Assembly (NCBI GenBank): GCA_963789015.1
Contig: CAWBIU010000001.1
Location: forward strand, 2,542,001 to 2,606,000
Length of the DNA stretch: 64,000 nt
Source of the DNA: JAOPZW01 sp963789015
Lineage (GTDB): Bacteria > Actinomycetota > Thermoleophilia > Solirubrobacterales > Solirubrobacteraceae
Direction of reading: 5' to 3'
Shown: positions 24,697 to 33,716 of the stretch, one piece after another
Numbering within the stretch: the first letter of the stretch is position 1
Layout: every line of letters begins with the position of its first letter
Program-made: the position numbers and the translations under genes
The notes under the pieces: model-generated
The model's database searches: none
The model's input: only the letters and a program-made list of their open reading frames with translations
Told to the model about the DNA's origin: nothing

Positions 24697-26775
24697 TCAG
24701 CGGAGGCCGACGGGCACCTCCCGCAGGTCGGGCAGCGGCTCGGGGCGCAGGCGGGCGTAGGCGAACGAGGCGCCGAGCAGGAGCACGCCGAGGGCGATGA
24801 AGGAGCCGACGCGGTAGCCCGCGCTCAGCGTCGCCAGGTCGAACAGGAAGACCTTGCCGGTGGTGAGCGCCAACAGCCCGAGCGCGGCGAGGCGCAGGGC
24901 GCGCACGTCGCGGTGCAGGCCGACGAGCACCGCGGCGACGCCCGTGATCGCCCACAGGGCGCTGAGCTGGAGCTGGCCCTGCTGGGGCGCGAGGCCGCCG
25001 ACGATCTCGGCCGAGCCGGCGTCCGGGCTCAGCGCGACGGCCGCGAGCGAGGCGAGGGACAGCGCGGCCACGCCGCCGGCGCCCGCCAGCGCCGCACGCT
25101 CGCGCGGCTCGGTGGCGAGCCGCGCGCATGCCAGCGCCGCGAGGGCCACGGAGCCCAGGCCCTGGGCGGCGGCGCCGAGCGCGACGCCGCCGTCGACGAG
25201 GTGCTCGGGGGAGCCCTGGTCGGCGATCGCCCATACGGCGGCCCCGGCCAGGTGCAGCCACGAGGCGCGCCCGGCGACGTGGTCGTCCATGCGGCGGGCG
25301 ATGCCCGCCAGCGCGACCGCCTCGAGCGCCCACGCGGTCGTCAGCGACGCGCCGTCGAGCGTCAGCGCCGCGATCAGCGCGACCGCGCCGAGGCCGAGCG
25401 CGTCGAGCCCGACCCGCAGCCGCGCGTCGACGTCCTCGGCGAGCCGTCCGGAGACCAGGCAGCCGGCGGCGAGCGCGACGAGCGTGGCGACGGCCTCGCC
25501 CGAGGCGCCGGGACCGGCGACCTGCGCGGTGTCGACCTGGACGATGGCCTGGACGAGCGCGAGGCCGACGTGCCCGCCGAGCCCGAGCTCGGCCAGGCGG
25601 CGGTCGCCGGTGCGGGCGAGCCCGCGGTGGGCGAGCGCCGCGAAGCCGATGCTCGCCGCCGCCCAGCCGATCGCGCGAGCCGGGCCGTCGACGGCGATCG
25701 AGAAGGCGACGTCGGCGACGAGCACCGACAGCACGAGGCAGATGAGGCGGACGTCGCGGGCCTCGGCGGCCCAGCGCGAGAGCGCGGCGGCGGCGAGCGC
25801 GTGTGTCGCCGCGAGTGCGGCGAGCCAGACGACGCCGGCCGTCTCGCCCGACAGCGAGCGCAGGCTGAGGTAGCCGGCGAGGGCCAGCACGACGGCGTTG
25901 AGGACGACGAGGAAGGCAGACGCCGGGCGCACCCGGACGGCCGGGACGCGCACCTCGTAGCCGAGCGCGGCGACTGCGTTGAGCGCGCCGAAGATGACGA
26001 GCAGCGCGACGGCGCCGGCGGGACGGGCGTCGTCGTACAGGAACCACGCCCACTGCGGCGTGGCGACGGCGAAGGCCGCGAGCGCGAGCCAGTCCCAGCG
26101 GCGCCAGAGCACGACGGCGGTCGAGCAGCCGGCGGCGACGGCGAGGAAGGCCATCGCCGCCGTGTCGAGCGGCGCCGCGGTGAGCACGGGGGAGAGGGTC
26201 GCGCCGACGATGCCGATGCCCGCGATCGCGCGGGCGTGCCAGCGCACGGCGAGCCCGACGGCGAGCCCGCCGGTCGCGAAGGCCAGCGGCAGCCCGAGCG
26301 CGACGGGAACGAGGTCGTAGGCGCGCGTGGCCACGCTCAAGGTCAGGAACAGCCCGGCCAGGCCGGCGCCGGCGGCGGCGCGCGCGGCCTCCGCGCGCCC
26401 GCCACGCTCGTGCAGGCGGACGCCCGCGCCGAGCAACGCGAAGGACCCGGCGGCGGCGAGCAGCGCCCGCGCGGGCTCGCCGAGCCAGCCGCTGGTGATG
26501 GCGAGCGCGAGCATCAGCGCCAGGCCGACGAGCACCGCGGCGCCGCCCAGCCAGGCGAGCACGCGCCCGCCGAAGAGGGCCTCGAGGTCGACGGCGGGCG
26601 CGGCGGGAAGCTCGGGCACCGAGATCCGCGGCCGGCGCGGCGCTCGCTCCGCCACCGGCGGCACGCCGGCGAGGCGCGGAGCGCCGTCGAGCGTCACCGC
26701 CTCGAGCCGCAGCACGCGCCGCTCGGCGCGCTCCACACGCCGCTCCAGATCGTCGATCCGGTCCTCGCTGACCAC
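24697..26775 (-). CDS. DUF2339 polytopic membrane protein
   Basis: A 692-residue protein: a short coiled segment (EDRIDDLERRVERAERRVLRLE) then about 20 Ala/Leu/Gly-rich transmembrane helices beginning FGGRVLAWLGGAAVLVG, the layout of DUF2339 (PF10101). Its function is unknown. GTG 26775 follows GGGGAGGAA at good spacing; an in-frame ATG at 26811 lies inside an operator and is unlikely. It is divergent from a TetR regulator across three operator-like repeats and is therefore probably controlled by it. Its 3' end meets the molybdenum hydroxylase operon tail-to-tail. Confidence 0.82.
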   Translation of the reverse strand: MVSEDRIDDLERRVERAERRVLRLEAVTLDGAPRLAGVPPVAERAPRRPRISVPELPAAPAVDLEALFGGRVLAWLGGAAVLVGLALMLALAITSGWLGEPARALLAAAGSFALLGAGVRLHERGGRAEAARAAAGAGLAGLFLTLSVATRAYDLVPVALGLPLAFATGGLAVGLAVRWHARAIAGIGIVGATLSPVLTAAPLDTAAMAFLAVAAGCSTAVVLWRRWDWLALAAFAVATPQWAWFLYDDARPAGAVALLVIFGALNAVAALGYEVRVPAVRVRPASAFLVVLNAVVLALAGYLSLRSLSGETAGVVWLAALAATHALAAAALSRWAAEARDVRLICLVLSVLVADVAFSIAVDGPARAIGWAAASIGFAALAHRGLARTGDRRLAELGLGGHVGLALVQAIVQVDTAQVAGPGASGEAVATLVALAAGCLVSGRLAEDVDARLRVGLDALGLGAVALIAALTLDGASLTTAWALEAVALAGIARRMDDHVAGRASWLHLAGAAVWAIADQGSPEHLVDGGVALGAAAQGLGSVALAALACARLATEPRERAALAGAGGVAALSLASLAAVALSPDAGSAEIVGGLAPQQGQLQLSALWAITGVAAVLVGLHRDVRALRLAALGLLALTTGKVFLFDLATLSAGYRVGSFIALGVLLLGASFAYARLRPEPLPDLREVPVGLR

Positions 26776-26805
26776 CGTCGTTCCTCCCCGTTCCGTTCCC
26801 TTGTC

Positions 26806-26871
26806 GACCATCGGTCAGCAGGAAGGTAGCGTGTTGCTGACCGACGGTCAACAGCTTGTCGACCGATGGTC
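26806..26871. promoter_or_regulatory. Three phased TetR-type operators
   Basis: Inverted repeats of form GACC-N3-GGTC occur at 26806-26816, 26839-26849 and 26861-26871. Their centres are 33 and 22 bases apart, whole multiples of 11, so all three lie on the same helix face. The middle one extends to a 13-base palindrome TGACCGACGGTCA. They fill the space between divergent DUF2339 and TetR genes; the last ends beside the TetR -10. Confidence 0.75.
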
Positions 26872-26874
26872 AGC

Positions 26875-26880
26875 TAGGCT
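26875..26880 (+). promoter_or_regulatory. -10 element of leaderless TetR promoter
   Basis: TAGGCT ends 6 bases before ATG 26887 and lies 4 bases after the third operator, so bound repressor should block its own transcription. Confidence 0.55.
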
Positions 26881-26886
26881 TGCGAG

Positions 26887-27486
26887 ATGGCCGAGCCCGC
26901 CTTCACCCGGATGCCCACGGACGAGCGCCGCAGGCGCCTGCTCGAGGTCGGCGAGCGGCTGTTCACCGAGCACGCGATGGGCGAGCTGTCGATGGCGCAG
27001 ATCGCCCGCGAGGCGGGCATCTCCAAGGCGCTGCTCTACCACTACTTCCCGAGCAAGCGCGACTTCTTCCTGGCCACGCTGGCCGGCGGCGCGGATGAGG
27101 TCCGCCGCCGGATCACGCCCGACCCGAAGCTGCCGCCGGCCGAGGCGCTGATGCGCTCGCTCGACGCCTACCTGGAATGGATCGACGACCACGCCGAGGG
27201 CTACGTGAAGCTCGTCGAGAGCGCGGCGGGGGAGCCCGAGGTCCGCTCGCTCGTCGACGCCGTCCGCTCGGTCACCGCGGAGCGCATCCTCGAGGGCCTG
27301 CGGGCCGACGGCCCCGCCGCCGAGGCGGCCGTGCGCGGCTGGCTTTGGTACGTCGACGGCGTCTGCCTGCAGTGGGTCACCCACCGCGAGATCGACCGCG
27401 GCGAGGTGCTCGAGATCCTCGTCGGCGCGCTCTACGGGGCGCTCGCCGCGGCCGGGGCGGCGCCGGAGAGTACGCTCGGCGAATGA
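26887..27486 (+). CDS. TetR/AcrR-family transcriptional regulator
   Basis: A 199-residue regulator with an N-terminal TetR DNA-binding domain: RRRRLLEVGERLFTEHAMGE, helix-turn-helix MAQIAREAGISKALLYHYFPSKRDFF at about residues 38-63, and a helical ligand domain. The three GACC-N3-GGTC sites directly upstream imply autoregulation and control of the divergent DUF2339 gene. Its stop overlaps the start of an AraC-family gene (ATGA). The inducer is unknown. Confidence 0.94.
   Translation: MAEPAFTRMPTDERRRRLLEVGERLFTEHAMGELSMAQIAREAGISKALLYHYFPSKRDFFLATLAGGADEVRRRITPDPKLPPAEALMRSLDAYLEWIDDHAEGYVKLVESAAGEPEVRSLVDAVRSVTAERILEGLRADGPAAEAAVRGWLWYVDGVCLQWVTHREIDRGEVLEILVGALYGALAAAGAAPESTLGE
27471..27476 (+). 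promoter_or_regulatory. Possible leaderless -10 for the AraC gene
   Basis: TACGCT inside the TetR 3' end lies 6 bases before ATG 27483; it may give the AraC gene its own transcript. Confidence 0.35.
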
Positions 27487-28326
27487 GCGCACCGCCGCTG
27501 CGCGTCGCCCGTCACGACTCGCCGCTCGGCCGCTGGGAGCTGACCTTCCGCGATGCACTCCCCGCGCACGGCCCGCACGTGCTGCGCTACGTCGGCTACC
27601 GCGAGGACAGCCCGGGCCCGTTCCGCCGCGTCGAGGTGCCCAGCGGCGAGGTGCACGTGATCATCAGCTTCGGCCCGGAGATCCGCACGCCCGCGCGGTC
27701 GCGCTCGTTCGTCGCCGCGCCCCACGACGAGCACACGGTCACCGAGCACGACGGCGAGCAGCACGGCGTCGAGCTGCAGCTCACGCCGCTGGGCACGCGC
27801 AGGCTGCTCGGCGTCCCGATGCACGAGCTCGCCGGGCGCGTGATCGCGCTCGACGACCTGCTCGGGCGCGAGGCGGGCGAGCTGACCGAGCGCCTGTACG
27901 AGGCGCCCGGCTGGGACTCGCGGTTCGCGCTGCTCGACGACGTGATCGCGCGCCGGCTGGACGCCGCGGCGCCGCTCGACGGCGCCGTCGAGCACGCGTG
28001 GCGTCGGCTCGTGGCCAGTCGACGGCGGCGTCCCCGTCGCGGCGCTCGCCTCCGACGTCGGCTTCAGCCGCCGCCACCTGCTGCACCGCTTCCGCGACCA
28101 CGTCGGCCTCGGGCCGAAGGTGTTCGCCCGCGTCCTGCGCTTCCGGCGCGCGACGCGGCTGCTCCTGACGCCCGGCGGCCCCTCGCTGACCGAGGTGGCG
28201 CTGGGCTGCGGCTACTTCGACCAGGCCCACCTCAACCGCGACTTCCGCGCGTTCGCCGGCTGCACGCCGACCGAGCTGCTCGCCCGCCGGCTGCCCGACG
28301 AGGGCGGCTTCACGGCCGGCGGGTGA
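27483..28326 (+). pseudogene. AraC-family regulator, frameshifted
   Basis: The N-terminal part (about 180 residues) is a sensor domain with DUF6597-like features (PLGRWELTFRD, VEVPSGEVHVIISFGP, GVELQLTPLGTRRLLGVP). At about 28019 one extra base (CCAGTCGACGG) shifts the frame; beyond it the AraC DNA-binding domain reads VPVAALASDVGFSRRHLLHRF, VFARVLRFRRATRLL and VALGCGYFDQAHLNRDFRAFAG, ending at 28326. The corrected protein of about 280 residues would be normal. Sensor and DNA-binding halves are both well kept, so a sequence error is likely. It is coupled to TetR and its last 17 bases overlap the convergent small membrane gene. Confidence 0.8.
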
Positions 28327-28462
28327 GGACCCAGACGAGCGCCGCGGCGAACGCGAGCTGACCGAAGGTCATCGCGATGCCGAGGTTGTCGGCGCCGGCC
28401 AGCTCGGCGACCGCGGTGGCCGCCGCGAAGGCCGCGACGAGGATCAGCAGGTCGCCCTTCAT
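28310..28462 (-). CDS. Small two-helix membrane protein next to meaB
   Basis: A 50-residue protein with two hydrophobic segments (DLLILVAAFAAATAVAELAG and IAMTFGQLAFAAALVWVLT). ATG 28462 overlaps the meaB stop (ATGA), so it is translated with the ethylmalonyl-CoA mutase genes. I do not recognise a family. The tight coupling argues it is a real gene. Confidence 0.6.
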   Translation of the reverse strand: MKGDLLILVAAFAAATAVAELAGADNLGIAMTFGQLAFAAALVWVLTRRP

Positions 28463-29418
28463 CGCGGCGCCGCCTCGCGTTCGAGCGCCGCGGTGAGGGT
28501 GGGGACGTCGGCGCCGGGGTCGAGCTCGTCGAGCCGCCGCGCGGCCGCCCGGCGGCCGCCGAGCGCGCGAACGCCGCGCTCGCCGTGCTCGGCCGCGAAG
28601 TCGGCCAGGGCGCCGGCGCGGCGAGCGGCCAGGCGCCGCGCCGGCAGGTCGAGACGGGCGCGGTGCTCGTCCAGCGCGGCGACCAGCTCGGCGATCCCGC
28701 TCGCCGGCGCGACGGCCGACGTCGCCAGCACCGGCGTGTCGCGCGCGCCGAGCGCACGCAGCGCCGCGTGCAGATCGCGCCGCGCGCGCAGCGCGGCCTC
28801 GCCGAGGTCGGCCTTGGTGACCACGAGCACGTCGGGGATCTCCATGATCCCCGCCTTCAGGAACTGCAGGACGTCGCCGGCGCCCGGCTGGACGACGACG
28901 AGCACGGTGTCGGCGACCTCCGCGACCTCGGTCTCGCTCTGGCCGACGCCGACGGTCTCGACGACGACGACGTCGAAGGCGGCCGCGAGCGCCTGGGCGG
29001 CGGCGCGCGTCGCCGGGGCCAGCCCGCCGAGTCGCCCGGCCGCGGCCGTGGAGCGGATGAACAGCCCCGCGTCGGCGGGCGCGACGGGCAGCCGCGCGCG
29101 GTCGCCGAGCAGCGCGCCACCCGAGCGCCGCGAGGACGGGTCGACGGCGAGCACGGCGACGCTGCGCCCGGCCGCGCGCCACGTGCGCACGAGCTCACCG
29201 AGCAGCGTCGACTTCCCCGCGCCGGGCGGCCCCGTCACGCCGACCACGTGCGCGGGCGCCTCGCCCCCGAGCGCGGCCGGGGAGACCGCGCGCAGCAGCG
29301 CGGCGACCTCCTCGCGGGCCGCCGGGGTGCGGCTCTCGACGAGGTTGAGCACGGCCGGCGCCGCGCCGACGTCACCGTCGCGCAGGCGCGCGCCGAGGGC
29401 GCCGCCGCTCTCGCTCAT
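28459..29418 (-). CDS. meaB: MeaB/ArgK-type G-protein chaperone of B12-dependent mutase
   Basis: A 319-residue P-loop GTPase: Walker A GPPGAGKST, the AVDPSSRRSGGALLGDR region typical of MeaB/ArgK, VVVETVGVGQSE (Walker B and switch) and the base-recognition motif VTKAD. MeaB proteins gate cobalamin loading and protect acyl-CoA mutases from inactivation. Its ATG overlaps the stop of the ethylmalonyl-CoA mutase gene, so its partner is clear from position. Confidence 0.93.
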   Translation of the reverse strand: MSESGGALGARLRDGDVGAAPAVLNLVESRTPAAREEVAALLRAVSPAALGGEAPAHVVGVTGPPGAGKSTLLGELVRTWRAAGRSVAVLAVDPSSRRSGGALLGDRARLPVAPADAGLFIRSTAAAGRLGGLAPATRAAAQALAAAFDVVVVETVGVGQSETEVAEVADTVLVVVQPGAGDVLQFLKAGIMEIPDVLVVTKADLGEAALRARRDLHAALRALGARDTPVLATSAVAPASGIAELVAALDEHRARLDLPARRLAARRAGALADFAAEHGERGVRALGGRRAAARRLDELDPGADVPTLTAALEREAAPR

Positions 29419-31403
29419 GCGCGCGCGGCGCCCGCCTCGACGCCGTGGCGCTCGGCCACGAGCGCCACGATGTCGCCCATGATCCGCGTGAGGTCGAAGT
29501 CCTTGGGCGTGTAGACGGCGGCCACGCCCGCGGCGCGCAGCGGCTCGGCGTCGGCCGGCGGGATGATCCCGCCGACGACCACGGGCGCGTCGACGCCGCG
29601 CTCGCGCAGCGCGTCGAGCACCGCGGGGATCAGCTCGCGGTGCGAGCCCGACAGGATCGACAGCCCGACGACGTGCACGCCCTCCTGGTGGGCGCTGGAG
29701 GCGATCTGCGAGGGGGTCAGCCGGATGCCCTCGTAGACGACGTCCATGCCGATGTCGCGGGCGCGCACGGCGATCTGCTCGGCGCCGTTGGAGTGCCCGT
29801 CGAGGCCCGGCTTCCCGACGAGGATCTTCAGCCGGCGCCCGAGCGCCTCGCTGACGCGCTCGACCTCCTCGCGCAGCGCGTCGAGCGACGCGGCGGGCAC
29901 GTCACTGGCCTCGCCGACGCCGGTCGGCGCCCGGAACTCGCCGAACGCATCGCGCAGCGTGGCCGCCCACTCTCCCGTCGTCGCGCCCGCGCGGGCGGCG
30001 GCGAGCGTCGCGGGCATGATGTTCTCCTCGCTGTGTGCGACCCGCGACAGCTCGGCCAGCGCCGCCGCCACGGCGTCCGCGTCGCGCCCCGCGCGCCAGC
30101 GGACGAGCGCCTCGCGCTCCTGCGCCTCGAGCGCCGGGTCGACGGTGAGGATGCCGCCGTCGGCGCCCGCCTGCAGCGGCGAGGGCTCGCTCTCGGTGAA
30201 GCGGTTGACGCCGACGACGACGTGCTCGCCGGACTCGATGCGCCGCACGCGCTCGCGGTGGGAGTCGACGAGCGCGGCCTTCATGTAGTCCACGGCGGCC
30301 ACCGCGCCGCCCTGCTCGGCGACGATCGCGATCTCGGCCCGCGCGCCGTCGACGAGCTCGTCGACGAGCCCCTCCATGACCGTCGATCCCTCGAACAGGT
30401 CGGGGTACTCGAGCAGGTCGGTCTCGTAGGCGAGCACCTGCTGGATGCGCAGCGACCACTGCTGGTCCCACGGGCGCGGCAGCCCGAGCGCCTCGTTCCA
30501 CGCCGGCAGCTGGACGGAGCGCGCGCGCACGTCGCGCCCGAGCGTCACCGCCAGCGCCTCGAGGACGATCCGCTGGACGTTGTTCTCGGACTGCGCCTCG
30601 GTCAGCCCGAGCGAGTTGACCTGGACGCCGTAGCGGAAGCGCAGCAGCCGCTCGTCGGTCACGCCGTAGCGCTCGCGCCCGAGCTCCTCCCACAGGCGCG
30701 CCATCGCGCGCAGCTTGGCGTGCTCCTCGACGAACCGCACGCCGGCGTTGACGAAGAACGAGATCCGCCCGAACACCCGCGGCATGAGCTCCTCGCCGAC
30801 GCGCGCGCGGACCGCGTCGAGCACGGCGATCGCGTTGGCCATGGAGTAGGCGATCTCCTGGACCGGCGTCGCCCCGGCCTCCTGCAGGTGGTACGAGCAG
30901 ATGTTCACCGGGTTCCAGCGCGGCACGTGCTCGACCGTCCAGGCGACCATGTCGGCGATCAGGCGCATCGACGGGGCGGGCGGGAAGGCGTACGTCCCGC
31001 GGGCCAGGAACTCCTTGATGATGTCGTTCTGGGTCGTCCCCTGCAGGCGCTCGGCGGGGACGCCGGCCTCCTCGGCGGTGGCCACGTAGAGCGCCAGCAG
31101 CCAGGCCGCCGTCGCGTTGATCGTCATCGACGTGTTCATCTCGCCGAGCGGGATGCCGTCGAGCAGCGTGCGCATGTCGCCGCGGTGGGCCACCGGGACC
31201 CCGACCTTGCCGACCTCGCCGCGGGCGAGCTCGTCGTCCGGGTCGTAGCCGGTCTGCGTCGGCAGGTCGAAGGCGATCGACAGCCCCGTCTGCCCCTTGG
31301 CCAGGTTGGACCGGTACAGCTCGTTGGAGCGCGCGGCGCTCGAGTGGCCCGAGTAGGTGCGCATCATCCACGGCCGGTCGGGCTCGGGCAGGCGGTGCTC
31401 CAT
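29415..31403 (-). CDS. ecm: Coenzyme B12-dependent ethylmalonyl-CoA mutase
   Basis: A 662-residue single-chain mutase. The catalytic barrel holds RTYSGHSSAARSNELYRSNL, AFDLPTQTGYDPDDELARGE, TTQNDIIKEFLARGTY and the ENNVQRI segment; the C-terminal B12-binding domain has GLDGHSNGAEQIA (cobalt-binding His in DGHSNG) and GLSILSGSH. These strings follow the MeaA/Ecm (ethylmalonyl-CoA mutase) pattern, more than methylmalonyl-CoA mutase large chain, as far as can be recalled. It converts (2R)-ethylmalonyl-CoA to methylsuccinyl-CoA. A ccr gene at 46034-47284 supplies the preceding step. A leaderless -10 lies 7 bases upstream of ATG 31403. Confidence 0.9.
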   Translation of the reverse strand: MEHRLPEPDRPWMMRTYSGHSSAARSNELYRSNLAKGQTGLSIAFDLPTQTGYDPDDELARGEVGKVGVPVAHRGDMRTLLDGIPLGEMNTSMTINATAAWLLALYVATAEEAGVPAERLQGTTQNDIIKEFLARGTYAFPPAPSMRLIADMVAWTVEHVPRWNPVNICSYHLQEAGATPVQEIAYSMANAIAVLDAVRARVGEELMPRVFGRISFFVNAGVRFVEEHAKLRAMARLWEELGRERYGVTDERLLRFRYGVQVNSLGLTEAQSENNVQRIVLEALAVTLGRDVRARSVQLPAWNEALGLPRPWDQQWSLRIQQVLAYETDLLEYPDLFEGSTVMEGLVDELVDGARAEIAIVAEQGGAVAAVDYMKAALVDSHRERVRRIESGEHVVVGVNRFTESEPSPLQAGADGGILTVDPALEAQEREALVRWRAGRDADAVAAALAELSRVAHSEENIMPATLAAARAGATTGEWAATLRDAFGEFRAPTGVGEASDVPAASLDALREEVERVSEALGRRLKILVGKPGLDGHSNGAEQIAVRARDIGMDVVYEGIRLTPSQIASSAHQEGVHVVGLSILSGSHRELIPAVLDALRERGVDAPVVVGGIIPPADAEPLRAAGVAAVYTPKDFDLTRIMGDIVALVAERHGVEAGAARA

Positions 31404-31410
31404 CGCCCTG

Positions 31411-31416
31411 AGTCTA
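31411..31416 (-). promoter_or_regulatory. Leaderless -10 of the ecm-meaB operon
   Basis: On the minus strand TAGACT ends 7 bases before ATG 31403. Confidence 0.5.
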
Positions 31417-31457
31417 GATCGGGACGGCCCGTCGTCCCCCCACCGCGGGCGGCTCGC

Positions 31458-31463
31458 TAGGGT
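31458..31463 (+). promoter_or_regulatory. Leaderless -10 of the MBL hydrolase gene
   Basis: TAGGGT ends 8 bases before GTG 31472; divergent from the ecm promoter 42 bases away. Confidence 0.5.
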
Positions 31464-31471
31464 CCGCCGCC

Positions 31472-32299
31472 GTGCGCCAGATCGACGTCCGCCACGAGGG
31501 GATCGAGCAGGTCATCTGCTGCTACGCGCTCGAGGACGTGATCATCGATCCGGGGCCGTCCTCGACGCTCGACACGCTGCTGGAGGCGGTCGGCGACGAG
31601 CCGCCCGCGCACATCCTCCTGACCCATGTGCACCTCGACCACGCGGGCGCGGCGGGCACGCTGGCGCGGCTCTGGCCGGACGCCGACGTATGGGTCCACG
31701 AGCGCGGCGCGCGCCACGTCATCGACCCCTCGAAGCTCGTGGCCAGCGCGGCGCGGATCTACGGCGACGATATGGACCGGCTGTGGGGCGCGGTCGAGCC
31801 CGTGCCCGAGGAGCGCCTGCGGATCCTCACCGGGGGCGAGCGGATCGGCCCGTGGCGGATCGAGTACACGCCGGGGCACGCCTGGCACCACGTCAGCTAC
31901 CTGCACGAGCCGAGCGCGACGGCGCTCGTCGGCGACGTCTGCGGGGTCCGGATCGGCGGCGGGCCGATCCTGCCGCCGACGCCCCCGCCGGACATCGACC
32001 TCGAGGCCTGGCACGAGTCGCTGCGCACGGTCAGCGGGTGGGAGCCCGAGCGGATCGGCATCACCCACTTCGGCGCCCATGAGGACGTCGCCGAGCACGT
32101 CGCGGCCATGCACGAGGCCCTCGACACCTGGGGCGAGATCGGGCGCGAGACCGACGACGACGGCTTCGCCGAGCGGATCGAGGGCGAGTTCCCGGGCGAG
32201 CCGGGCTCCGACATCCACCGCGCCTACCACCGCGCGATGCCGCCGACGATGCTCTGGGCCGGCCTGAACCGGTACTGGACCGCGAAGACCGCCTCGTGA
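31472..32299 (+). CDS. MBL-fold metallohydrolase
   Basis: A 275-residue metallo-beta-lactamase-fold hydrolase with the zinc motif THVHLDHAG at about residues 50-58, a further His in YTPGHAWHHVSYLH, Asp in LVGDVCGVR and a C-terminal His in GITHFGAHE. Members hydrolyse thioesters, lactones and similar bonds. The final about 60 residues lie beyond the core and contain HRAYHRAMPPTMLWAGL. It is coupled to the following ketopantoate-reductase-like gene by a GTGA overlap. The substrate is unknown. Confidence 0.9.
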   Translation: MRQIDVRHEGIEQVICCYALEDVIIDPGPSSTLDTLLEAVGDEPPAHILLTHVHLDHAGAAGTLARLWPDADVWVHERGARHVIDPSKLVASAARIYGDDMDRLWGAVEPVPEERLRILTGGERIGPWRIEYTPGHAWHHVSYLHEPSATALVGDVCGVRIGGGPILPPTPPPDIDLEAWHESLRTVSGWEPERIGITHFGAHEDVAEHVAAMHEALDTWGEIGRETDDDGFAERIEGEFPGEPGSDIHRAYHRAMPPTMLWAGLNRYWTAKTAS

Positions 32300-33175
32300 G
32301 CGCACGCGTCGCCGTCGTCGGCGCCGGCGCGATCGGGCTCGCCTACGCGGGCGCGGCGCGCGACGCCGGTCACGAGCGTGCTGCTGTGCGCGCGGCGCGA
32401 GCGCGGCCCGCTGACGCTCGAGCACGCCGACGGGCGCGAGCTTCGCTTCGACGCGCCCGTGACCGACCCCGGCGCGGCCGGCGGCCCGGCCGACTGGGTC
32501 CTGCTCGCCGTCAAGGCCCACCAGACGCCGGGCGCCGAGCCGTGGCTGCGCGCGCTGTGCGGGCCGGCGACGACGGTCGTCGTGCTGCAGAACGGCGTCG
32601 AGCACCGTGCCCTCGTCGAGCCGCTGGCGGGCGAGGCGACCGTCCTGCCCACGGTCGTCTGGACACCGGCCGCGGCGGTCGGCGACGATCGCGTGCGCCT
32701 GCAGGGCGAGGTCCGCCTCGTCGTGCCCGACGAGCCCGCGGGGCACGCCCTCGTCGCGCTGCTGGACGGGTCGGGCGCGGCGATCGAGCCGGCCACCGAC
32801 TTCGTCACCGAGGCGTGGCGCAAGCTGATCGTCAACGCCGTCGGCGCGCTGCAGGCGCTCAGCGGCCGTACGGCCGAGGTCTTCCACGTCGACGGCGTCG
32901 GCGAGCTGGCCCACCGCCTCGCCGCCGAGTGCGCCGCGGTGGCGCGCGCGGAGGGGGCGCGGCTGCCCGACGACACCGCCGACGCGGTGCTCGTCCGGCT
33001 GCAGAACCACCCGCCGAGCCGCAGCAACTCGATCCTCGCCGACCGCCTCGCCGGCCGCGCGCTGGAGTGGGACGCGCGCAACGGCGTGATCCGCCGGCTC
33101 GGCGCGCGCCACGGCATTCCGACGCCGGTCAGCGACGTCGTGGTGCCGCTGCTGATCGCGGCGAGCGGGGCCTAG
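32296..33175 (+). pseudogene. Ketopantoate reductase family (PanE/ApbA) oxidoreductase, frameshifted
   Basis: GTG 32296 overlaps the MBL stop and opens RVAVVGAGAIGLAYAGAARDAGH, a Rossmann fold. Near 32375 one extra base in CACGAGCGTG shifts the frame; after it VLLCARRERGPLTLEHADG continues and the protein is intact to 33175 (KLIVNAVGALQAL, NHPPSRSNSILADRLAGRALEWDARNG are the PanE catalytic-domain motifs). The corrected length is about 292 residues. Members reduce 2-oxoacids such as ketopantoate with NADPH. The frameshift is likely a sequence error. The 3' end overlaps the convergent cupin by 4 bases. Confidence 0.85.
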
Positions 33176-33699
33176 GCGGGCGGCCAGGGCGCGCGCACAC
33201 GCGATCGCGTGCGGTCCTCGCCCGCGTAGGCGTCACGGCTCTCGTCGGCGGGCTCGGCGACCGAGGCGCCGTGGCGGGCGGCGACCTCGTCGACCGGGTA
33301 GTGGATCCTGCGCCCCGGAAAGCGCGCGCCGGCCATGAGGATCGCGCACGGCCCGTCGCCCGCGCCGATCGTGATGTGGTTGGTCCCGGGCGGGCAGTGC
33401 AGGAGGTCCCACGGCCCCAGCCGGCGCTCCTCGCCCTCGACGACGGCGATGCACTCGCCGGACAGCACCAGGAAGTCCTCCTGCGCGCTCTCGGCGTGGT
33501 AGTAGCCGGGCGTCTCGCCCGGCATGAGCACATGGATGCCGAAGCCGTAGTGCTCGAAGCTGCCGCCGGACTCGAACAGCGACCACGCGCCGCGCCCGGG
33601 CATCGCCTCGTAGGTCACCTCGCGTGCGTTGAGCACGAACCAGCCCTCGCCCTCGACGACCTTGCCCGCCTCCGTCTCGACGATCCGCGCCTCGTCCAT
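33172..33699 (-). CDS. Cupin-domain protein
   Basis: A 175-residue protein with a single central cupin barrel: YYHAESAQEDFLVLSGECIAVVEGEE (metal-binding H and E of motif 1) and LLHCPPGTNHITIGAGDG (motif 2 with His). The last about 35 residues form a charged tail. Single-domain cupins act as dioxygenases, isomerases or binding proteins; nothing shows which here. It is transcribed alone from a leaderless promoter. Confidence 0.85.
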   Translation of the reverse strand: MDEARIVETEAGKVVEGEGWFVLNAREVTYEAMPGRGAWSLFESGGSFEHYGFGIHVLMPGETPGYYHAESAQEDFLVLSGECIAVVEGEERRLGPWDLLHCPPGTNHITIGAGDGPCAILMAGARFPGRRIHYPVDEVAARHGASVAEPADESRDAYAGEDRTRSRVRAPWPPA

Positions 33700-33705
33700 G
33701 GCGGC

Positions 33706-33711
33706 AACCTA
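33706..33711 (-). promoter_or_regulatory. Leaderless -10 of the cupin gene
   Basis: On the minus strand TAGGTT ends 6 bases before ATG 33699. Confidence 0.45.
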
Positions 33712-33716
33712 GACGG

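Noticed and set aside
26811..26813. ATG 26811 as start of the DUF2339 protein
   Set aside because: It lies within the first TetR operator with no ribosome binding site; GTG 26775 has GGGGAGGAA at correct spacing.
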